This document shows, piece by piece, positions 23,729 to 31,820 of a DNA stretch of 43,262 nt; positions within the stretch are counted from its first letter, which is position 1; the number at the start of each line of letters is the position of its first letter. Both the position numbers and the translations under genes were made by a program. Below the pieces are notes generated by a model. It worked only from the letters and a program-made list of their open reading frames with translations, was not told the origin of the DNA and ran no database searches. Source of the DNA: Candidatus Babelota bacterium (GTDB lineage Bacteria > Babelota > Babeliae > Babelales > RVW-14); NCBI GenBank assembly GCA_013289515.1, contig JABCZU010000014.1, forward strand, positions 1 through 43,262, read 5' to 3'.

Positions 23729-24037
23729 ATGTTCACCATACCACCACACGCTCTTACATCATTCAATCTCAATAGCATCGCATGCGCCTTGTACATCATA
23801 CCAGGCCTAGCGCTCATCATGTGCCTATGGTGCCTGATTAATGCACCAATGCGATGGCAACAACAAAAAGACAAAGCTCTTAGCGCGGCACTAGCTGTCG
23901 GTGTATCGCTAACCACAACAACGGGCATAGAGGGCATTGTGTGCACCATTGCTGACACATACATCATCATACGTACCTCACAAGGCATTATTATACAAAT
24001 AACCCATGCCATGATTGCAAGTATCCATGAAGACTAA
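23729..24037 (+). CDS. yajC: YajC-like preprotein translocase accessory subunit
   Basis: The 102-residue protein has a membrane segment near residues 20-40 (ALYIIPGLALIMCLWCLI). This is followed by the YajC cytoplasmic pattern: QQQKDKALSAALAVGVSLTT (as PQQK...L..GD.V.T), TGIEGIVCTI, then a short strand pair and IAS near the end. YajC associates with SecDF and the Sec translocon. The ATG at 23729 is preferred over TTG 23702, though neither has a clear ribosome site. It overlaps the ComEC-like start by 11 bp. Sequence divergence is high, so the call rests on the overall pattern; secD/secF are not in the window. Confidence 0.68.
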   Translation: MFTIPPHALTSFNLNSIACALYIIPGLALIMCLWCLINAPMRWQQQKDKALSAALAVGVSLTTTTGIEGIVCTIADTYIIIRTSQGIIIQITHAMIASIHED

Positions 24038-25145
24038 GCCGTTACGCTATACCCCATTACTGTACCCACTCATCGGCCTGGTCAGCGGCATTTGGTTATC
24101 AACCCAGTGGCTTCCTGCCTGGTGGTTATTGCTTTGTGGTACTGTCGCTGCCAGTGTAGGTATTGGTTATGGCCTGCAGCGCCATAAAAGGCAGTGGCTT
24201 ATTGTTGGAATAAGCAGCCTGTTATTTTTGGTTGGCAATTCACTACTATCGCTACAACGATACCACGCACAGCAAATACATATGGCACTGAGCGCTGCGC
24301 CAATGAATATTACGGCACGCGTTACAGACAAAGAAGACTGGGTAGTTGATAAAAAACAGTCCCTCTATCTGCAGATCATCGATAGCAACGCACTACTGAT
24401 CAACGCTTATTATTTTCCACTTCAACTTCTCTGTTACCTACCATCAAAGACGACGCTCGCTGTCGGCGACACTGTACGCTTGGAGGGCGTGCAGATCAAA
24501 CGTCAACAACTGCCACAATCACCCACCGGATCGTATCAGGACTATCTGATGAAAGAAGGAATTATTGGTTCTATTTTTCTTAAAAAGAGCGCGCTATGCC
24601 AGCTAGTTTGCCATCCAGCCACCAGTCTTGACCGTGGCGTATGGACACTGCGCAACTCAATGTATTGCGGCATACGTTCATTGTTACAATCGATCACGAA
24701 AGATTATTATGGGTTGATCTTTTTGGGAAACAAACAACAGCGCCATCGTAATGATTTACAAACCTCTTTTAATTATTGGGGACTTGCGCATTATTTAGCG
24801 CGCTCCGGCTTGCACATTTCGCTTTTTATCATTCTCTGGAGCTTTTTACTACGCTTCCTGCCACTTCCCCTATTGGTTAAGCGGTTGCTGCTTGTATTCC
24901 TATGCGCCGTGTATGGCATGCTAAGTTGGAGCAGCATTCCGTTTGCACGCTCACTCTATGTTTTTCTGTTTATCAAGCTTGGTGAATTTTTTTATCAGCA
25001 GACCAATTATTTGCACCTGCTCACGCTGCTGTGCATGGCCATGCTGCTATTCAACCCAATGTATCTTTTTTTTCTTGATTTCCAACTGACCTTTTTCCTT
25101 ACCTTCACGTTGCTGATCTGCTCGCCACTGTGCAGCGGTAAATAA
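24027..25145 (+). CDS. Short ComEC/Rec2-like membrane protein
   Basis: This 372-residue protein from ATG 24027 resembles the first two-thirds of ComEC, the inner-membrane DNA-uptake channel. Two N-terminal membrane segments come first. An OB-like domain (about 90-180, NITARVTDKEDWVV...VRLEGVQIKR) is followed by the Competence-domain hallmark FNYWGLAHYLARSGLHISLF (about 246-265). Further membrane segments end at DFQLTFFLTFTLLICSPL. The stop comes just after this motif, so the remaining channel helices and the beta-lactamase-like domain of longer ComEC proteins are missing. The usual LGDR reads LGNK. It may be a minimal or degenerating form. It overlaps yajC. Confidence 0.8.
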   Translation: MKTKPLRYTPLLYPLIGLVSGIWLSTQWLPAWWLLLCGTVAASVGIGYGLQRHKRQWLIVGISSLLFLVGNSLLSLQRYHAQQIHMALSAAPMNITARVTDKEDWVVDKKQSLYLQIIDSNALLINAYYFPLQLLCYLPSKTTLAVGDTVRLEGVQIKRQQLPQSPTGSYQDYLMKEGIIGSIFLKKSALCQLVCHPATSLDRGVWTLRNSMYCGIRSLLQSITKDYYGLIFLGNKQQRHRNDLQTSFNYWGLAHYLARSGLHISLFIILWSFLLRFLPLPLLVKRLLLVFLCAVYGMLSWSSIPFARSLYVFLFIKLGEFFYQQTNYLHLLTLLCMAMLLFNPMYLFFLDFQLTFFLTFTLLICSPLCSGK

Positions 25146-25229
25146 AGAGGGCCGCACACAGGCCGCCCCCCAAAGGAAATGGACATTTATTTGCTCAATC
25201 ATTCGATCAGATTAATTAATCCATCGCAC

Positions 25230-28200
25230 CTAGGCATAAAAATTGCCCGCGGTACTGATCGGATCAAAGTAAAACAACCTTCGTCCCCCGCCATTATTCG
25301 GCGACGCCGTCACAATATAATTAAGCGCGTAAGCATTCCCTTGCGGCGACCAGGCACACATCGTTGGCAGCGGCATGGTATTTGCCGTCGCAACCACCGT
25401 TGGTGTCGTCGGTGCACTTGGGTTGAACGACAGCACGTTCAGGGTTGCATTATCAAGCACGGTGGCCAGATAATTATTCGTTGGCGACCAGACAACTTGG
25501 CGGGAGATTGCCGAGGTTGCTGCTGTGCTGCCACGCAGCGTTATTGCTGTCGTATTGGTCGTGAGATACGAGAACGCATTGTTGAACGAATACAGTTGAA
25601 TGCCAGAACCTGCCGTTGCAATGTAGCTACCGTTTGGCGAGAAGGCCACTGATGTGACCGGGTTTGCGGTGCTGACGGTGTTGCCCAGCTGGTTCAGGAG
25701 TGGTTGGCCGTTTTGGAAGATGGGGGCGTAGAAAAATTGGAGGGTGTTATTGGTTTGATTTAGCACGGAAATAAACTGACCATTTGGTGACCAGGCCGCT
25801 GAGTTAGGTTGTGATCCTGCACCCGTCGATATAGTGCTCACCAATACTGGTGTGTCGGTGCCATCAAAATAATATACTGTCATGTTCGTTGTGCCGTTAT
25901 TTGCTACCACAAGATAATTGCCATTGGGCGACCAGGCCACTGAGGTTGGACCATTCACCCCTGTTGTTGTACCAGCTCCTAATAATACCGGCGTACTGCC
26001 AGAAAATGAATATACCTGCAGAGTACTATTACTAGCAGTTACTACAGCAATATAGTTGCCGTTTGGTGACCAAGATACTGATTCAGGGGCTGAGCTTGCT
26101 CCTGTACTTACGCTGCTTCCTGCTTGTACCGGATTACTACCAGAAAATGAATATACTTGCAGGGTATTGGCGGTTTGATTTACTACGGCAATATAGCTGC
26201 CATTTGGTGACCAAGCTACTGATCGAGGGTTACTTGAGCCGCCAGTGCTTACACTACCTACTTGTACCGGGTTACCGCCAGCAAATGAAAATACTTGTAG
26301 CGTGCTTGCAGAAAGATTTGCCACAGCAAGGTAATTGCCATTTGGTGAAAAGGCTACTGACTCAGGGTTTGTTCCCGTGTTCGCGCTGCCAACCAGTGTT
26401 GGTGTACCAGCAGCAAATGAAAATACTTGTAGCGTGCTTGCAGAAAGATTTGCCACAGCAAGGTAATTGCCATTTGGTGAAAAGGCTACTGACACAGGAG
26501 CTGCACTTGCTCCGGTTGTCACAGCACTTCCAAGAGCAGCAGCCGTTGGCGTACTGGTTGTGCTAAATGACCAGGCCTGCAACTGATTTGAAGCGGCGCC
26601 ATTTACTGTCGCCAGATACTGCCCGTTAGGTGACCAGGCAACTGCATTCGGCGCTCCCCCCGTCGGCAGACTCGTGCCAATTCTGGTTGGCGTGTTGTAG
26701 GGCCATGAGAAGGCCTGGAGGCCGGTGGAAGGTGAGCCATCATTTACTACAGCAAAATAGTTGCCATTCGGTGACCAGGCACCGGCGTAGGGTCCTGTAA
26801 GTCCAGTTGCCCCACCTCCAGCCGATAAGGTTGGTGTGCTATAGCCATTAAATGCAAACGTTTGGATTGTACCTGAGCCCTCATTTGTCACTGTAATATA
26901 ATTACCACTAGGATGCCAGAACAATGCGACGGGGCTACTACCAGTGCTTGCATTGCCACCAACCTTTGTAAACGTGCCACCTGAAAAGGCATAGACCTGT
27001 AGGCTACCACCATCATCAAGTACTGCAAGATAGTTACCGTTGGGAGACCAAGCAACTGAATATAACGAAGCCATGTTTGTAAACACAGAACTGCCTGAAG
27101 CGGCAATAGTAGGTGTATTGGTAGTGCTAAATGTAAATAATTGAATACTGTTATTACCATTGTTTCCTACTGCAAGGTAGCTGCCATTGGGAGACCAGGA
27201 AACTGAATAGGGGGTACTTACTCCTGTGGTTAGATTTGTGCCGACTTTAACCGGCGTACTTGTGCCATTGAATGAATAAACCTGCAGCGCTGTCAGTACT
27301 GCGGCAATAAAGCTACTATTTGGTGACCAGGTAATGAAATTAGTAAATGCATTAATACTACCTGCAAGCGTTACCGTGCTGCCTACTTGTGCCAATGTTG
27401 GCGTGCTGCCAGTAAAACTCAAAACTCTAAGCACGTTACCGCTTGTACCATCAACTGAAGCAAGGTAGGTACCGTTAGGCGCCCAGGCAAGTGCATACAC
27501 CGCATTTGCCAAGACTGGTGAACCGCCTGTAAATGCACTACCCAGAAGTGCTGGTGCACTGACCCCACTAAATGTATATATTCTTATGCTTATCGGGCCG
27601 GTGGTGCCCACTGCAAGATAGAGGCCACTTGGGTGCCAGGCCATTGCAATAGGATTTCCAACTGTTGTCACCGTGCCCAGCGAGGTAAGCGCACCGACCG
27701 TATTTGCCGTAAACGAAAACGCCCGTAGCGTGCTATCAAGCCCACCGACGGTGATGTAATACGTCCCCGCTGATGCCACCGGCGAGATGGAGATGCTACC
27801 GGGCAGCGTGTTGCCTAGCGCGGCAAGAGCAAGGACGGCACCCTCTTGGCTCAACACATACAGCGTTGAACTCAATGCATTGCCATCATAGACCGTATCG
27901 GTAATCGCCATGTATTGGCCATCGGCAGAGACGTCCATGCAGCAGTTTGCCGACAAGTTGCCGTTCAGAAATGATGCATTCACGTTGCCAAGGATTGGGG
28001 CAGAGGTGGCATTGGCGCCGTTGGCAATGGTGGGGCAGTTGAAGGTATTGAGATTGAGTGAACCAGAATTTGCGGTGGTGCTGTTCAGCATGAAAAGCGC
28101 TGCAGCCATCGATGTGCCGGGCAGCCAGCGAACGGCATTGGGGCATGGGGCGCCGCCGGCTGACGAAAGGGATGTGTTGCTTGCGTTGGTAAAGCCGCCT

Positions 28201-28484
28201 TGTGGCACGCCGGACATGACACTATTACTAAACTGATACGTTGAAAATCCTGGTAAGGTGGTGGCGGTGTTGATGGCGATTTCTGCGATCGCATTGCCGT
28301 TGGGGGTAAAGACAATGCCCTGCGGCACATACCCTGTTTTGTTGATGTCGCCTAACAGATCGAGAGCGACTGGTTGTAGCGTGCTCTGTATTGAATTAAC
28401 CAGCAAGAACGCGAGCAGGCGAGCGTAGCGAGCAGGCGAGCGTAGCGAGCAGCTTTTTTGGACCAATGCCTTCATTATCTTCAT
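25230..28484 (-). CDS. Large exported beta-propeller protein, about 21 blades
   Basis: The 1084-residue protein starts at ATG 28484 with a GGAG site, and has a signal peptide whose n-region contains a repeat-encoded insert (LRSPARYARLLA). After it, about 21 blades follow in series, each with a SVAWSPNGNYLAV-type strand, enough for three seven-bladed propellers. The first four blades are the most divergent, and blades 13 and 14 are almost identical. The last part (FYAPIFQNGQPLL..., SPTNNYLATV, RRLFYFDP...FYA) matches the end of the gene at 1-1311. No enzymatic motif is seen. The family resembles WD40/YVTN-lactonase propellers. Surface adhesion, binding of host proteins or an S-layer-like role are all possible. 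The 84-bp gap after its stop contains no clear terminator. Confidence 0.9.
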   Translation of the reverse strand: MKIMKALVQKSCSLRSPARYARLLAFLLVNSIQSTLQPVALDLLGDINKTGYVPQGIVFTPNGNAIAEIAINTATTLPGFSTYQFSNSVMSGVPQGGFTNASNTSLSSAGGAPCPNAVRWLPGTSMAAALFMLNSTTANSGSLNLNTFNCPTIANGANATSAPILGNVNASFLNGNLSANCCMDVSADGQYMAITDTVYDGNALSSTLYVLSQEGAVLALAALGNTLPGSISISPVASAGTYYITVGGLDSTLRAFSFTANTVGALTSLGTVTTVGNPIAMAWHPSGLYLAVGTTGPISIRIYTFSGVSAPALLGSAFTGGSPVLANAVYALAWAPNGTYLASVDGTSGNVLRVLSFTGSTPTLAQVGSTVTLAGSINAFTNFITWSPNSSFIAAVLTALQVYSFNGTSTPVKVGTNLTTGVSTPYSVSWSPNGSYLAVGNNGNNSIQLFTFSTTNTPTIAASGSSVFTNMASLYSVAWSPNGNYLAVLDDGGSLQVYAFSGGTFTKVGGNASTGSSPVALFWHPSGNYITVTNEGSGTIQTFAFNGYSTPTLSAGGGATGLTGPYAGAWSPNGNYFAVVNDGSPSTGLQAFSWPYNTPTRIGTSLPTGGAPNAVAWSPNGQYLATVNGAASNQLQAWSFSTTSTPTAAALGSAVTTGASAAPVSVAFSPNGNYLAVANLSASTLQVFSFAAGTPTLVGSANTGTNPESVAFSPNGNYLAVANLSASTLQVFSFAGGNPVQVGSVSTGGSSNPRSVAWSPNGSYIAVVNQTANTLQVYSFSGSNPVQAGSSVSTGASSAPESVSWSPNGNYIAVVTASNSTLQVYSFSGSTPVLLGAGTTTGVNGPTSVAWSPNGNYLVVANNGTTNMTVYYFDGTDTPVLVSTISTGAGSQPNSAAWSPNGQFISVLNQTNNTLQFFYAPIFQNGQPLLNQLGNTVSTANPVTSVAFSPNGSYIATAGSGIQLYSFNNAFSYLTTNTTAITLRGSTAATSAISRQVVWSPTNNYLATVLDNATLNVLSFNPSAPTTPTVVATANTMPLPTMCAWSPQGNAYALNYIVTASPNNGGGRRLFYFDPISTAGNFYA
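26279..26493 (-). repeat. Recent tandem duplication of one propeller blade
   Basis: The 83 bases at 26279-26361 are identical to 26411-26493, a period of 132 bp (44 codons, in frame). Other blades differ at many silent sites, so this copy is recent or was homogenised by gene conversion. Confidence 0.9.
28411..28451. repeat. 17-bp tandem repeat inside the propeller signal peptide
   Basis: A 17-bp unit (GGCGAGCGTAGCGAGCA) is present twice, at 28418-28434 and 28435-28451, preceded by a partial copy at 28411-28417. Each unit is nearly palindromic around CGTAGCG. Seventeen is not a multiple of three, so the copies are read in different frames in the protein. Confidence 0.88.
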
Positions 28485-28659
28485 CTCATTTTCTCCTTAC
28501 AGAAATGATTAAGAAATTTTTTTGGAACTGTCTCACCCTAAAGTTTTAACCATCATGTGTCAATCTTTTATTTTTTAACGAGAGGATGTTTATCATTAAA
28601 ATGATTGTTATAATGGGTTGGATACACGCCACATTAAAAAACTAAATTGAGTTGGGGAT

Positions 28660-28968
28660 ATGCAAAGTTCTTCTGAAAAACGTCTCGATACCTATAAAAA
28701 TACCCTGCTAAAAATTATTCACACGCATTTGCCAGCATGCAAGGTATATCTTTTTGGATCTCGGGCACGCAAAACTAATCAAGAGGGTGCAGACATCGAT
28801 CTTGCACTGGACACTGGCAGCCCTATTACTTTTGGTATACTTTCTAAAATACGTGGGGATATTGAAGACTCTACTATCCCTGTTTTTGTTGATTTAGTAG
28901 ATCTAAACAATATTCCTGCATTACTAAAAAGTGAAATCGCACGGGATGGAATTTTATGGAATCATTAG
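28660..28968 (+). CDS. MNT-type nucleotidyltransferase, antitoxin of a MNT/HEPN pair
   Basis: A 102-residue minimal nucleotidyltransferase. The motif FGSRARK (G33-S34) and the metal ligands in GADIDLALD (D45, D47) are present, and FVDLVDL may hold the third acid. In known MNT/HEPN systems (MntA type) this protein neutralises the HEPN toxin by adding AMP. The next gene overlaps by 13 bp and encodes the HEPN protein, which supports this. The 175-bp gap shared with the divergent propeller gene probably holds both promoters. It is the second MNT gene in the window, distinct from the one at 14882. Confidence 0.88.
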   Translation: MQSSSEKRLDTYKNTLLKIIHTHLPACKVYLFGSRARKTNQEGADIDLALDTGSPITFGILSKIRGDIEDSTIPVFVDLVDLNNIPALLKSEIARDGILWNH

Positions 28969-29465
28969 AAGCACAATACACAAGTCTTGTTGAAGCAGTG
29001 GACAGTCTACAAGATGCAATCGCCTTGCACGAAGAAATATTGAAAGAAAAATACGACTATGATTTGCAATTTTCACTTTCAGATGACGATCCGATTGCCC
29101 ATACGCATGATTTGAAAAGAGTGAGCAGACTGGAACGACTTATAAAAGCAACAAGGGACTCAGTCATACAACGATTTGAATATTCCATCGACCAACTTTG
29201 TAAACATTTAAAAAATTATATGGAAAAAGAGGGAACCGCCAATCCTGAGCTACAGTCCCCACGAGGAATAATACGTTTAGCAGGAAAAATAAAGCTACTT
29301 TCAGAACAGGAAACAGAGACTGCCCTTGAAATGATTGACAGTCGCAATCGAACATCGCACTTATATCGAGAAGAGGTAGCGCAGATTGTTGCGGATGCTG
29401 CACAGATTTACTACCAGCTCATACGAACAATACTGACCAAAATAAAGCCAATGACCAAAGTTTAA
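28956..29465 (+). CDS. HEPN-domain protein (HI0074-like), toxin of the MNT/HEPN pair
   Basis: A 169-residue all-helical protein. The HEPN catalytic motif RX4H is present as R130...H135 in DSRNRTSHLY, the form found in RNase-type HEPN toxins and HI0074-like nucleotidyltransferase-binding proteins; the tyrosine 2 residues later is the residue usually AMPylated by MNT. The N-terminal 70 residues are longer than in small HEPN proteins and may form a coiled coil. Overlap with the MNT gene supports a toxin-antitoxin module. Whether it is an active RNase is inference. Confidence 0.82.
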   Translation: MESLEAQYTSLVEAVDSLQDAIALHEEILKEKYDYDLQFSLSDDDPIAHTHDLKRVSRLERLIKATRDSVIQRFEYSIDQLCKHLKNYMEKEGTANPELQSPRGIIRLAGKIKLLSEQETETALEMIDSRNRTSHLYREEVAQIVADAAQIYYQLIRTILTKIKPMTKV

Positions 29466-29474
29466 TGTTCGATA

Positions 29475-29511
29475 CAAAAAAAAGCGCCGAACTCAATCGA
29501 CGCCTTTTTTG
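29475..29511. terminator. Bidirectional terminator between the HEPN gene and trxA
   Basis: An A-run plus GCGCCGA (29475-29490) pairs with TCGACGCC plus a T-run (about 29497-29510), giving an imperfect stem with A and T tracts on both sides. It lies in the 70-bp gap between convergent genes and can serve both. Confidence 0.6.
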
Positions 29512-29535
29512 TACACCATCTCTATGAGCTATACC

Positions 29536-29856
29536 CTATCCCAGATGACTGGTGATCTTGGCCTTCAGAACCTCTTTATTCATAAAGCCAGTCTCTTTTG
29601 CCACCAAATTGCCGCCCTTGATAAACAAGAAGGTAGGAATCGAGGAGACATTGTATTGCACCGCAATATCACGCTCTTCATCAATATTAATTTTTACAAA
29701 CTTGTATGATTCTGCCAGCTCTTTGGATAATTCTTCAAAGAGGGGCGCCATCATTTTGCACGGGCCACACCACGTTGCATACACATCGATCACAACAGGC
29801 AGGGCTGAATGCAATACTTCTTGATCAAAGGAGTCTGAGGTAACGGAAATAGCCAT
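29536..29856 (-). CDS. trxA: Thioredoxin
   Basis: A 106-residue thioredoxin with the active site WCGPC (C30, C33), the cis-proline region SSIPTFLFIKGG, and the conserved strand VVIDVYATWC. It has no signal peptide, so it is cytoplasmic. It would pass electrons to the cytoplasmic side of the DsbD-like protein at 33545, which lacks its own thioredoxin domain, besides other targets. It lies 23 bp downstream of aspS on the same strand, so cotranscription is likely. Confidence 0.95.
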   Translation of the reverse strand: MAISVTSDSFDQEVLHSALPVVIDVYATWCGPCKMMAPLFEELSKELAESYKFVKINIDEERDIAVQYNVSSIPTFLFIKGGNLVAKETGFMNKEVLKAKITSHLG

Positions 29857-29879
29857 GATAATCCTTCACAATAACAGCT

Positions 29880-31664
29880 CTAATGCTGAGCTTTTTTTTC
29901 TACAATGGTACTTTTAATAGACAGTTCTCGTAATTGCGCATCTTCAACCGTTGACGGCGCTTGCATCATAAGACAGCTGCCGCTTTGGGTTTTTGGAAAT
30001 GCAATGGCATCACGAATCGCATCAGTGCCACTTAAGAGCATAACCAAACGGTCGACACCAAAGGCAACGCCACCCTCGGGCGGATAGCCTAAATTTTGTG
30101 ATTCAAGCAAGAAGCCAAACTTCTCTTCAGCCTTGCTACGATCGATACCAATGATATCAAATATTTTATTCTGCACATCGGATGAGTGAATACGAATCGA
30201 CCCGCCGCCAAGCTCTTCACCATTACAAACAAGGTCATATGCACGTGCTTTCACATCTTTAATCTCCTGCTGCTCCCAGCCCTCTTGCGGTGAGGTAAAC
30301 TGGTGATGGCGCGCCTGCCAGCTCTTGGTCTCCTTGTTCCACTCAAACATAGGAAAATCAGTAACCCAAAAAAGCTTATATGTACTATGATCAATCAGAT
30401 TAAGATCTTTGCCAAGCGACAAGCGCAACTGACCAAGGACGGTCCAGGCATCATCATAATCACCGGCAATGGCAAAAATAGTGTCCTGTGCTGTCAGGCC
30501 GGGGATTGCTGTCTGAGCTTTTTGTAAAAAATCAGCCGGCACATGCTTAGCGATGGTGGATTCCAGTGCGCCATCCTCTTTCCAGCGAAACCACAAGAGG
30601 CCTTTTGCCCCAAGCTCTTTGGTCACATGGTCGGTCCAACGGTCTAAGTCTGTGCGTGAGAAGCGATGGTCTTTTACTATCAGGCAGCCTACCTTACCCC
30701 CACCGGCGACAACACTCGTGATAAAATTCAGGCCGAGTGAACTAAACAGTGGCGTCGCATCGTTAACCTGCACATCAAAGCGCATATCCGGTTTGTCTGA
30801 ACCATAACGGGCAAAGACATCGTCATACGTATAACGAGGCAGAGGCAACGGAAGATCAATGTTCAAGAATTTTTTCCACAGAATGCTAAAGAGGCCTTCA
30901 CACACCGTTTGAATATCCTGTTCATCAATGAAGGACATCTCGATATCAAGCTGTGTAAATTCTGGCTGGCGACTGGCGCGCAGAGCCTCATCACGAAAAC
31001 ACCGTGCAATCTGAAAGTACTTTTCCAGTCCGCCGGCCATCAATAATTGCTTATAAATTTGTGGTGATTCAACCAACCCATAAAAGGTTCCTGGCTGCGT
31101 ACGGCATGGCACCAAAAAGTTTCGTGCACCGCCGGGCGTGCTCTTGGAAAGAATTGGCGTTTCTACCTCGTAAAAACCCTGTTTATAAAAATATTCACGC
31201 ATAGCAAAGAGCATTTCATGGCGCATCTTGAGGATATCGTGCATCTTTTTATGACGCATATCCAGGTAACGATATTTAAGGCGCAGCTCTTCTGAGACCT
31301 TGTCCTGTTCATCCAATTGAAATGGCAGTGGATTTGCCTTGTTGAAAATAACAAGCTCGGAAACTTTTATTTCCCAATGACCGGTGGCCACTTTATCATT
31401 CACCGCTTCAGGTGCGCGTGCTACAACCACGCCCTTGGCGGCAATAACAAATTCTGAGCGCAGTGCGTGAGCAGCCTGTACAATGCCTGCATCAGCCTGT
31501 GGATCAAAGACTAATTGTACAATGCCGGTACGGTCGCGCAGATCGACAAAGATGACGCCGCCGTGATCGCGTCTTTTGGCGACCCAGCCATTAACAATAA
31601 CCTCTGTATTTAATTGTAAATTGTTCACCTGCCCACAATAGACCGTGCGTTTTAAAAGCTGCAT
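29880..31664 (-). CDS. aspS: Aspartyl-tRNA synthetase, probably non-discriminating
   Basis: A 594-residue bacterial-type class II AspRS with N-terminal OB fold, the catalytic core split by a GAD insertion, and motif 2 (FRDEALRASRQPEFTQLDIEMSF) and motif 3 (GVDRLVMLLSGTDAIRDAIAFPK). In the anticodon-binding domain, His34 (RRDHGG) and Gly95 (TGHWEI) match the two positions that in Pseudomonas AspRS permit charging of tRNA-Asn as well as tRNA-Asp. GatB is encoded at 37326, so Asn-tRNA and Gln-tRNA are probably made by amidation. No asnS or glnS is in the window. AGAAAGGA precedes the ATG. Confidence 0.95.
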   Translation of the reverse strand: MQLLKRTVYCGQVNNLQLNTEVIVNGWVAKRRDHGGVIFVDLRDRTGIVQLVFDPQADAGIVQAAHALRSEFVIAAKGVVVARAPEAVNDKVATGHWEIKVSELVIFNKANPLPFQLDEQDKVSEELRLKYRYLDMRHKKMHDILKMRHEMLFAMREYFYKQGFYEVETPILSKSTPGGARNFLVPCRTQPGTFYGLVESPQIYKQLLMAGGLEKYFQIARCFRDEALRASRQPEFTQLDIEMSFIDEQDIQTVCEGLFSILWKKFLNIDLPLPLPRYTYDDVFARYGSDKPDMRFDVQVNDATPLFSSLGLNFITSVVAGGGKVGCLIVKDHRFSRTDLDRWTDHVTKELGAKGLLWFRWKEDGALESTIAKHVPADFLQKAQTAIPGLTAQDTIFAIAGDYDDAWTVLGQLRLSLGKDLNLIDHSTYKLFWVTDFPMFEWNKETKSWQARHHQFTSPQEGWEQQEIKDVKARAYDLVCNGEELGGGSIRIHSSDVQNKIFDIIGIDRSKAEEKFGFLLESQNLGYPPEGGVAFGVDRLVMLLSGTDAIRDAIAFPKTQSGSCLMMQAPSTVEDAQLRELSIKSTIVEKKAQH

Positions 31665-31820
31665 ATAAAAATCCTTTCTAAAGCAGCTTTAGTTTAGCAG
31701 CTTTTTGGGAAAAACGAAGGCAAAGAAAAATGCCTTGCCTTAATTGTTTATTGATAAAACAAGTGCAACTGCATATAATTGCAGTTTGAGGGAGAAAAAA
31801 TATAAAACCTTGGAGATATT

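Noticed and set aside
23632-24012. Minus-strand open frame opposite yajC
   Set aside because: Composition is Met/His/Cys-rich and domain-free, while the plus frame shows the YajC pattern.
26063-26566. Open frames on the plus strand opposite the propeller gene
   Set aside because: They mirror the blade repeats and have no independent start signals or recognisable domains.
25230-28484. CRISPR-like or satellite array suggested by regular repeats of about 130-150 bp
   Set aside because: The repeats are in-frame propeller blades with diverged codons in a single long reading frame; there are no short identical repeats with unique spacers.
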